Source of the DNA: CAYUNT01 sp964446285
GTDB taxonomy: Bacteria; Sumerlaeota; Sumerlaeia; SLMS01; CAYUNT01
Direction of reading: 5' to 3'
Assembly: GCA_964446285.1 (NCBI GenBank)
Contig: CAYUNT010000222.1
Location: 1 to 6,730, forward strand
Length of the DNA: 6,730 nucleotides
This document shows, one piece after another, positions 1 through 4,763 of this stretch. The notes under the pieces are model-generated. The model saw only the letters and a list, made by a program, of their open reading frames with translations, made no database searches and was not told where the DNA came from. Position 1 is the stretch's first letter. Each line of letters starts with the position of its first letter. Both the position numbers and the translations under genes were made by a program.

Positions 1-50
1 TCCGCTTCGCTCCACCCCAGGCTAACCTCCCTCGCCCTCTGGGCGAAGAG
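1..50. other. Left-edge palindromic segment, possible end of a dispersed repeat
   Basis: Non-coding sequence with a perfect hairpin TCGCCC-TCT-GGGCGA (32-46), preceded by CACCCCAGGCTAACC. The style resembles intergenic palindromic repeats, but a single truncated copy cannot establish that. From 51 to 150 I see no gene or clear signal apart from the palindrome TATGCATA (87-94). Confidence 0.3.
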
Positions 51-150
51 CTATACTGGCGCTTCCATGCTAACCAGGCAGCTTTATGCATACACGCTAA
101 AAAGACTTCAGGTAAGTATAATTCCTCCAGCTTCTCTCAAGGGCCAGGAT

Positions 151-183
151 TTTTTACCACGACAAGGACGAAAATAACGAAAA
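151..183 (+). repeat. Left copy of diverged 33-base A/T-rich direct repeat
   Basis: The stretch beginning TTTTTACCACGACAAGG and ending in CGAAAA aligns without gaps to 6642-6674 at 27 of 33 positions. It is non-coding, lying beyond the 3' end of dsbD. Part of the similarity may come from shared A-richness, so confidence is moderate. Confidence 0.5.
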
Positions 184-240
184 CTTTTTTCCTTACGCGA
201 GCCGTTAAGAAAAAAAGAGGGCTACTTTTTTCCTAAGCGG
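184..240. terminator. A/T-rich stem-loop at the 3' end of dsbD, possible terminator
   Basis: Arms 205-217 (TTAAGAAAAAAAG) and 225-236 (CTTTTTTCCTAA) pair with one mismatch and one bulged A around a 7-base loop containing the dsbD stop (222-224). Read in the dsbD direction, a run of seven T (216-210) follows the stop codon. ACTTTTTTCCT occurs at both 184-194 and 224-234. The stem is A/T-rich rather than G/C-rich, so terminator function is only tentative. Confidence 0.35.
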
Positions 241-2450
241 GCCGATTGGAGGCCGCGGCGGAGGAAATCAGCAAATTTCGATGCGTCGCGTTCGATTCCG
301 CCGTGCGAATCCACGATGGCCCCCTCCGGAGTCAATATCGCGTAAAGCGGAAGCGCCGCCGTTCCGAAACGCTCCAGTTGCATCTGTTGGTTCTTATCGG
401 CGTCCGCGCCGCGGTCTGTATAGAGTTTCAGCAACGTGAATTCTTTCAAAAGGCCGGCCACCTCGGGGCGGGAAAAGATGTTGATCTCCATCCATCGGCA
501 GTTGGTGCACGTAACTCCTGTAAAATCAATAAATACGGGACGGTTCGTCGCGCGCGCCTCCGCCATGCCCCGGTCGTAATCCTCAATCCATGTCTCCGCC
601 GCAGGCGAATTCTCGGCGCTTGGCCCGGCCGCCGCGCCCGCGCCCGCTGGCACTGACGCGGTGGCCTCGATCTGGGGCGGCAGGTAAGTTTCGACGAGCG
701 GGTGCAGGCGCATTCCGCACAGTCCCGCGCCCAGATAGAGTCCCAGAGCCACAAATGCCAGGCTGAATAGCATGCGCAACGTTCCGACGCCCTCCCCCTG
801 CGTCTTGGGTTCGCCCAGGAGCGGCAGTTTCCCCAGCAGGTAAATCCCCGCAAATACCGAGATGGCCATCCACGCGGCCAGCACGGCCGGGCGCGTGAAG
901 ATCAGCCAGTTCCAGACGAGGTCGGCGTTGCTGATGAACTTGAACGCGGCGGCCAGTTCGAGAAATCCCATCAGAACCTTCGTCGAATGCAGCCAGGGTC
1001 CGCTGCGGGGCAGGCGCGCCACGGCTTGCGGGAAAAGCGCCATCAGGAAAAACGGCGAGGCAAATGCCGTCGAATAAGCCAGCATCCCGATGCCCGGCCA
1101 AAGCCAGTCGCCGCGCGCCGCCTCGACGAGCAGCAATCCGACAAACTGCACCGTGCACGTGAACGATGTGACGGTGAACACCACGGCCATCACGAGCGCC
1201 CCGATCACGTCCGCGCGTCCTCCCCTTCCACCTGCTCCTCCCCCTCCCGCCGCGCCTCCTCCTCCCGCCGCGCCTCCTCCTGCCTGCTGAAGGCGGTTGG
1301 CCAGGCCTGTGGGCAGCTGGATGTCGAACAATCCAAACAAACTCAGAGCGAAGAAAACGAACAATCCGCCAAGCGCCAGATTCACCCACGGACTGGCGGC
1401 GATCCATTGCGCCGCCGCCGCGCCGCTCACGCCCTGAATGACGCCAAGCACGGCGCTCAGCAGCAATCCAAGCAGCGTAAAGGTGATGATGATTCCCGCT
1501 CCATAGACAAAGGCCAGTTTGAACGCCTGGCGCGGACCCTGCGCGGCGCGCTTAGTGAAAAAGGAAATCGTAATCGGGACCATCGGAAACACGCACGGCG
1601 TGAGGAGGCTGGCGAATCCGGCGAGGATGGCCAGAACGAGAAACGCCCCCAATCCCTTGCCGCGAAGCCCCGCCGCTCCATCTGGCTTAGGACCTGTTTG
1701 AAAATCTCTTGTGGCTTGGACGTCTCGTCCAAGATTAGTGGTGGCTTGGACATCTTGTTCAAGATTTTCCTTCAGGTCTTCTGACGCCTTTTTATTTCCT
1801 TGAGCCTCAAGAACGCGGACCTGGAGGTCCGCGCCATTCTCACCACTCTTTCCGCCGATATGATCCGCCACCTCTGCCTTGGGTGGCGAGATAACATAGT
1901 CCGCGCTCCATGAAGCGCGCGAGGGCGGCAGGCAGTTTTCGTCCGTGCAGAGCATAAACCGGCTTTGCCCCTCCAGCGCGCCCTTTTCGCCAGGGCGAGC
2001 CGTTTTTGCCACGCGGACCGGTGCGCTGAATTCCACCTCGCCTTCGAAAAAGCCAACGATTCCGCCAAAGGTGGCGTCTTCCTTGCGAATGGGAGCGCGC
2101 GATTCCTTCCAATCCCCTGTCAATTCCCAGCCCTCGGGCAGTGTGGCGCTGAGCGTGGTCGGAAGCGGACCTTCCACATCGAGTTTCAGAGCATAGATGT
2201 GCCAAGGCTTATCGACGGCCACCTTGACAATCAGATTGGCGGTTGCACCCGGGACAATTTCCGCCGGCTCGAATCGCGCCGACCATTTGGCAAGCCCCGC
2301 CGCTGGTCCCACCCCGCGCACCTGCGCAAACGCCTCAGAGAATGCAGATGAACATAAAGCAAACAATATAAACAATATCAACAATATGCGTCCAACAGTG
2401 CCGCGACCTGCTTCGTAACGGGACCTGCGAGAGATGTGGCTGTTCGTCAT
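222..2450 (-). CDS. dsbD: Thiol:disulfide interchange protein DsbD (full-length, three domains)
   Basis: Inner-membrane reductant transporter that passes electrons from cytoplasmic thioredoxin to extracytoplasmic thiol proteins. I start at ATG 2450-2448 (742 aa): GGGGA lies 7 bases upstream and a signal peptide follows at once (hydrophobic core about 22-38, AFA cleavage near 42). An in-frame ATG at 2534 would add 28 unlikely residues. Domains: an N-terminal DsbD-alpha-like domain (about 50-188) with C168/C173 in CTDENCLPP; a membrane domain of about eight helices (267-580) with C286 in LLTPCVFPMVP and C432 in SFTCTVQF, equivalent to the redox cysteines of E. coli DsbD; and a C-terminal thioredoxin domain with C648-T-N-C651. 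All six cysteines expected of the family are present. Oddities are a Gly/Ala loop (391-412) between helices 3 and 4, and a palindrome-derived linker (about 205-250). It is divergent from the CPYC thioredoxin-fold gene at 2693. The family is near certain; the physiological partner is inferred. Confidence 0.95.
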   Translation of the reverse strand: MTNSHISRRSRYEAGRGTVGRILLILFILFALCSSAFSEAFAQVRGVGPAAGLAKWSARFEPAEIVPGATANLIVKVAVDKPWHIYALKLDVEGPLPTTLSATLPEGWELTGDWKESRAPIRKEDATFGGIVGFFEGEVEFSAPVRVAKTARPGEKGALEGQSRFMLCTDENCLPPSRASWSADYVISPPKAEVADHIGGKSGENGADLQVRVLEAQGNKKASEDLKENLEQDVQATTNLGRDVQATRDFQTGPKPDGAAGLRGKGLGAFLVLAILAGFASLLTPCVFPMVPITISFFTKRAAQGPRQAFKLAFVYGAGIIITFTLLGLLLSAVLGVIQGVSGAAAAQWIAASPWVNLALGGLFVFFALSLFGLFDIQLPTGLANRLQQAGGGAAGGGGAAGGGGAGGRGGRADVIGALVMAVVFTVTSFTCTVQFVGLLLVEAARGDWLWPGIGMLAYSTAFASPFFLMALFPQAVARLPRSGPWLHSTKVLMGFLELAAAFKFISNADLVWNWLIFTRPAVLAAWMAISVFAGIYLLGKLPLLGEPKTQGEGVGTLRMLFSLAFVALGLYLGAGLCGMRLHPLVETYLPPQIEATASVPAGAGAAAGPSAENSPAAETWIEDYDRGMAEARATNRPVFIDFTGVTCTNCRWMEINIFSRPEVAGLLKEFTLLKLYTDRGADADKNQQMQLERFGTAALPLYAILTPEGAIVDSHGGIERDASKFADFLRRGLQSARLGKK
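1230..1283 (-). repeat. 18-base tandem repeat encoding a Gly/Ala loop in dsbD
   Basis: Read on the dsbD strand, three 18-base units follow in register: 1283-1266, 1265-1248 and 1247-1230. Units 1 and 2 differ only in the first codon (GCA or GGA, then GGA GGA GGC GCG GCG); unit 3 is degenerate. They encode most of a Gly/Ala run (about 390-408) in the loop between predicted helices 3 and 4. E. coli DsbD also has a Gly-containing loop there, but this one is longer. Slippage-driven length change is plausible. Confidence 0.75.
1711..1770 (-). repeat. Two tandem 30-base palindromic units inside dsbD
   Basis: Units 1711-1740 and 1741-1770 match at 23 of their first 26 bases. Each contains an inverted repeat with a 3-base loop: CTTGGACG-TCT-CGTCCAAG at 1715-1733 (perfect 8-base arms) and CTTGGACA-TCT-TGTTCAAG at 1745-1763 (one G/T mispair). 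The innermost pair differs as G:C versus A:T, so pairing is kept. On the dsbD strand each palindrome is followed by GCCAC. The period is exactly ten codons and encodes NLEQDVQATT then NLGRDVQATR (residues 229-248) in the linker between the alpha domain and the membrane domain. The repeat is plain in the sequence; its origin is inferred. Confidence 0.85.
1814..1837 (+). repeat. Intragenic palindrome, copy in dsbD linker
   Basis: An inverted repeat with 9-base arms, CGCGGACCT and AGGTCCGCG, around a GG centre (1814-1833), overlapping GCCAT at 1833-1837. On the dsbD strand it is read as ADLQVR (residues 207-212) in the linker after the alpha domain. The palindromic part is identical to the copy at 3091-3110 except for one base, and both are in the same orientation on the plus strand even though the host genes are on opposite strands. 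Confidence 0.8.
2362..2388 (+). repeat. Three 9-base tandem repeats in the dsbD signal sequence
   Basis: AACAATATA, AACAATATC and AACAATATG are contiguous. On the coding strand they cover the Ile-Leu-Leu-Ile-Leu-Phe-Ile-Leu-Phe core of the signal peptide. The stretch is clearly more A/T-rich than the rest of the gene. A gain or loss of one unit would change the hydrophobic core by three residues without a frameshift. Confidence 0.8.
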
Positions 2451-2692
2451 TCTCGATTCCCCATGTTTTCTCCGCCTGACATCGCTCTGCGGGAATGAAC
2501 CGCCCTCAGGCCGGTTCCGGATTGACAAGCGCATCCCTTATCCTCCTGATCGCTCTGCTTGGCCAGGCGTTGAGCCTGGCGAAAAGCCCCGCCGAAAGGG
2601 GATTCCGCGGAAAAGAACGGACTCCCCACTATTTTGATAACGACACGCAGGATTTGGGCCATATAGGAAGCCGCCTGAAGCAGGAGATGCAG
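2451..2692. promoter_or_regulatory. Divergent intergenic region with hairpins between dsbD and the TPR/thioredoxin-fold gene
   Basis: Both genes must be expressed from this 242-base stretch, though I see no convincing sigma-70 promoter pair. TTGACA at 2522-2527 has no good -10 at normal spacing. GATAAC (2636-2641) could be a -10 but lacks a matching -35. The region holds a perfect 7-base-arm hairpin, GCCAGGC-GTTGA-GCCTGGC (2562-2580), a small CCCC/GGGG stem (2587-2601) and the palindrome TTCCGCGGAA (2603-2612). If transcribed, these would sit in the 5' leader of the plus-strand gene; they could equally be operator-like sites or dispersed repeats. Confidence 0.4.
2682..2686 (+). promoter_or_regulatory. 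Ribosome binding site deciding the 2693 start
   Basis: AGGAG, 6 bases before ATG 2693. Nearby in-frame ATGs at 2687 and 2699 have spacings of 0 and 12 bases, so 2693 is the best choice. Confidence 0.7.
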
Positions 2693-4093
2693 ATGGACAT
2701 GAAAAGGCCGGTTCGAATTCCCGCCATTTGCTGCTGGATTTTTCTGCTGCTTCCCTTTGGCGCCCTGGCCTTTGACGCTCCCGCGCCTTCGTCATCCAAT
2801 AGCACCTCGGCATCCGGTGCCTCCGCCGCCGCGCCTCAGCCCACGCTTACTCCAATCCCCGTCTCCACAGCGGTTTTCATCATGGACGGCAAGGACTCTC
2901 AAGGCCAAGATGTTTTGCATCACGTTCGCATAAAGGGACATATCCCAAAGGATGTGCGCAGGTTCTTGTCTGAACAGATGGAACTGGCGCCCAAGGTCCC
3001 GAACAAGGCGGATCCATCCACATCTTCCTCGGCTGCTCCCTCGGCCGGCAGGTCTTCCGCCGCAGATGCAGCCGCCCCCGCCGCCAAAGACGCAGACCTG
3101 GAGGTCCGCGCCACCCCCCGCGCCACTCCTCGCGCCTTGCGCGGCGCTGGTGCATCTTCCAAGCCGCCAGTTCGCGCGGCGGATGACGCCTCGTCCAATC
3201 CGGCGGCCCTTTACCGCCGCGCGCAGGCTCTGTTTGGCCGGCAACAGATGGAAGAAGGCCGCGCTCTCCTCGAACAGATTTTTGCCTCCTGGCCCAACTC
3301 GGTGTGGGCGGGCGAGTCGCACATCGCACTGGGCCGCCAGTTTGAAAGCCAAGGGCGTTTTGGAGATGCTCTGCAGCATCTGGAACATGAAACCATTGCA
3401 GAGGCCCGCGCCGGACGCCGCGCTCAGGCCCTCTGCTCGCTGGGCCGCATATATGCCTTCTACGATCAATATGACACGGCCCGCCAAGCGGCACAGCAGG
3501 CATACTCCCTTACGCCCGACAAGCACCTGCGCGCCGAAGCCAGCAAAATCACCGAGCGCCTGGCGCTGCTGGGCCGCCCGCGTCCTGAGCTGCCAATCGA
3601 TGCGCAAGTCACTGGCGCTCAGAATTTGGCATCGGTTCTATCCGCCCAAGCCCAAAGAGCGCGTTCAGCATCCGCTGGGCAGTTTCTTCCGCCCCCGCCC
3701 CCAGGCCGCGTCCTCTGGATTGAATTCTACCGGCCTGGATGCCCCTATTGCCGCAAGGCCTATCCCACGCAGGTTCGCCTGGCAAAAGAGATGCTCGAGC
3801 AGGGCGTCGAGGTGGCCTGGATCGCCACAGACCCCAACAAACAGGAAAAGGAACCGCTGACAGCCGAACGAGTGAAGAAAGCGCTTGCCGCTGAGCCGCG
3901 TCCGGGCCTTGTGGCTGTTGACCGCGAGGGAAAGATGTCTTTTCGCGCCTGCCACGGGCTGGGAACGCCCTGGTCGGTGCTTGTGGATCGCACGGGGAAG
4001 GTGCGTTACTTGGACGTATTTAACGAAAAGGAGCTGCGTGACAAGGTGGCGCAGTTGCTTGGCGAGATTGCAACAACGCCGCAGCCCCAATGA
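2693..4093 (+). CDS. Secreted TPR-like protein with C-terminal thioredoxin fold (CPYC)
   Basis: Probable extracytoplasmic thiol-disulfide protein, 466 aa. The start at ATG 2693 has AGGAG ending 6 bases upstream and gives a signal peptide (MDMKRPVR, then a hydrophobic stretch to GALA at about 24). An in-frame ATG at 2495 lacks a good ribosome site. Segments in order: a Ser/Ala/Pro-rich stretch (25-55); a short unassigned domain around 55-100 (MDGKDSQGQDVLHHVRIKGH); a low-complexity linker (100-168) holding ADLEVR from an intragenic palindrome; paired helices resembling two to three TPR repeats (169-301); and a thioredoxin/TlpA-like domain (about 335-460). The last has FYRPGCPYCRKAYP with C350 and C353, and the expected Thr-Pro (cis-proline) at 425-426 in GTPWSVLVD. 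CPYC is usual in glutaredoxins, but the flanks and length fit a TlpA/thioredoxin-like fold. It is divergent from dsbD, so reduction by DsbD is a reasonable inference. The substrate is unknown, and I recognise no named family for the whole protein. Confidence 0.88.
   Translation: MDMKRPVRIPAICCWIFLLLPFGALAFDAPAPSSSNSTSASGASAAAPQPTLTPIPVSTAVFIMDGKDSQGQDVLHHVRIKGHIPKDVRRFLSEQMELAPKVPNKADPSTSSSAAPSAGRSSAADAAAPAAKDADLEVRATPRATPRALRGAGASSKPPVRAADDASSNPAALYRRAQALFGRQQMEEGRALLEQIFASWPNSVWAGESHIALGRQFESQGRFGDALQHLEHETIAEARAGRRAQALCSLGRIYAFYDQYDTARQAAQQAYSLTPDKHLRAEASKITERLALLGRPRPELPIDAQVTGAQNLASVLSAQAQRARSASAGQFLPPPPPGRVLWIEFYRPGCPYCRKAYPTQVRLAKEMLEQGVEVAWIATDPNKQEKEPLTAERVKKALAAEPRPGLVAVDREGKMSFRACHGLGTPWSVLVDRTGKVRYLDVFNEKELRDKVAQLLGEIATTPQPQ
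3091..3114 (+). repeat. Intragenic palindrome, copy in the TPR/thioredoxin-fold gene
   Basis: Arms CGCAGACCT and AGGTCCGCG flank a GG centre (3091-3110) with one A/C mispair, overlapping GCCAC at 3110-3114. It is read in frame as ADLEVR (residues 134-139) in the Ala/Pro-rich linker before the TPR-like helices. It matches the copy at 1814-1837 at 22 of 24 bases. Downstream, 3107-3142 continues as a short Arg-Ala-Thr-Pro repeat (RATPRATPRA), possibly a local expansion. Confidence 0.8.
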
Positions 4094-4100
4094 GGAATCA

Positions 4101-4124
4101 GGGCCTGGCCGCGCGGCCCGGCCC
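4101..4124 (+). terminator. Near-perfect G/C palindrome just after the stop codon
   Basis: Twelve-base arms (starting GGGCCTGGCC, ending CCCGGCCC) pair with one T/C mismatch, starting 7 bases after the TGA at 4091-4093. No T-tract follows, so it is not a canonical intrinsic terminator. It may stabilise the 3' end of the mRNA or be a REP-like palindrome. Confidence 0.4.
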
Positions 4125-4254
4125 CACATACAAAACATCAGTTCCAACAATACATTTCGCAAGGCGAACCGGCTGCCATCGCGCCCAATTCACCCCGGCA
4201 GAAGGCGCCCTCGCACAGGCCCGCAAGTTGCTTATTCTAAACAACGGCGTCCCG

Positions 4255-4281
4255 GCCGCTGGCCCACCGGGCGGCGTTTTT
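4255..4281 (+). terminator. Possible rho-independent terminator upstream of ptsH
   Basis: GCCGC (4255-4259) pairs with GCGGC (4271-4275), with possible inner GG/CC pairs, followed by five T (4277-4281). An alternative pairing is CCCGG 4251-4255 with CCGGG 4267-4271. The short stem and T run make this tentative; it would separate the thioredoxin-fold gene from ptsH-ptsI. Confidence 0.35.
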
Positions 4282-4426
4282 CAGGCGCTTGGCGCCGAGA
4301 GCAATCCTTGCCCGGATTCAGACAAGCACTTGACTTGCCAGCGAAAGCAGGCATAAAAAAACAGCGCCATAAAGGGATTCTTCCAAAGGCCGGACGCCCA
4401 GCCTTCTATGGAGGAATTCAAGTCCA

Positions 4427-4729
4427 ATGCTGGCCCTTTCTCCCGCGCGTATGGTGAACAGCGTTCACAAAAGGAACTTGCATGTTACGAATCCCCTGGG
4501 ACTCCACCTGCGTCCCTGGGCGAAATTCGTTGCTATTTCAGAGAAATACCCGAATTGCGACCTGAAAGTGACCCATGACGGCGTTGAGGCGGATGGCAAA
4601 AGCATTATGAGCCTGCTGATGCTGGCGGCCGGACACGGTTCTGTTATTGAACTTGCCGCCAGCGGAGAAGGCGCTGTGCAGATGCTGGACGAATTGGAAA
4701 AACTGGCCCGATCAAATTTCGGCGAATAA
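4427..4729 (+). CDS. ptsH: Phosphocarrier protein HPr
   Basis: Small cytoplasmic phosphocarrier of the phosphotransferase system: it takes phosphate from enzyme I on a histidine and passes it to EIIA domains. The active site is in NPLGLHLRPWAKF (H27 in 100-aa numbering; the usual motif is GLHARPA). The regulatory serine is S59 in DGKSIMSLLML, matching Ser46 of B. subtilis HPr, so control by an HPr kinase/phosphatase is possible; none is encoded here. The His-Ser distance is 32 residues rather than the usual 31. The ATG at 4427 has GGAGG about 12 bases upstream, rather far. The in-frame ATG at 4451 gives 92 aa, closer to the usual 85-90, but has no visible ribosome site, so the start is uncertain by 8 residues. 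Enzyme I follows 34 bases downstream on the same strand. The Trp after HLRP is unusual. Confidence 0.95.
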   Translation: MLALSPARMVNSVHKRNLHVTNPLGLHLRPWAKFVAISEKYPNCDLKVTHDGVEADGKSIMSLLMLAAGHGSVIELAASGEGAVQMLDELEKLARSNFGE

Positions 4730-4739
4730 CACACGCCCA

Positions 4740-4755
4740 GGGGCTGGGCCGCCCC
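4740..4755 (+). promoter_or_regulatory. Short hairpin in the ptsH-ptsI intergenic space
   Basis: GGGGC (4740-4744) pairs with GCCCC (4751-4755) around TGGGCC, ending 8 bases before the ptsI ATG. It sits where a Shine-Dalgarno sequence would be expected and none is seen. It could affect ptsI translation relative to ptsH; this is inference. Confidence 0.35.
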
Positions 4756-4763
4756 AACCCTTT

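Larger units (their letters stand above)
4094..4426. other. 333-base gap between the TPR/thioredoxin-fold gene and ptsH
   Basis: I see no convincing gene. An 88-codon plus-strand frame (4090-4356) has no ribosome site or recognisable domain. The gap contains the strong palindrome at 4101-4124, a stem followed by T5 (4255-4281), and a GGCGC-TTG-GCGCC hairpin (4284-4296). The ptsH promoter is presumably in the last 130 bases, but no clear -35/-10 pair is evident. Confidence 0.5.

Noticed and set aside
1711..1770. CRISPR-like repeats
   Set aside because: There are only two direct units with no spacers, inside a reading frame with a ten-codon period.
583..1784. Long Arg/Ala-rich frames on both strands across dsbD
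   Set aside because: These are shadows caused by high GC content; the DsbD frame contains the conserved motifs.
2451..2534. Longer start for dsbD at 2534
   Set aside because: The added 28 residues are polar and precede the signal peptide, while ATG 2450 has GGGGA at good spacing.
2522..2550. TTGACA as a sigma-70 -35 element
   Set aside because: The hexamer 17 bases downstream (CCTGAT) is a poor -10, and other spacings offer nothing better.
2495..2692. Upstream extension of the TPR/thioredoxin-fold frame with a second signal-peptide-like segment (LTSASLILLIALLGQALSLA)
   Set aside because: The ATG at 2495 has no well-spaced ribosome site, the segment overlaps hairpin sequence, and a better RBS plus a complete signal peptide begin at 2693. 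It remains a weak alternative start.
4090..4356. 88-codon plus-strand frame after the redox gene
   Set aside because: It overlaps the previous stop, has no RBS and no recognisable domain, and runs through palindromes.
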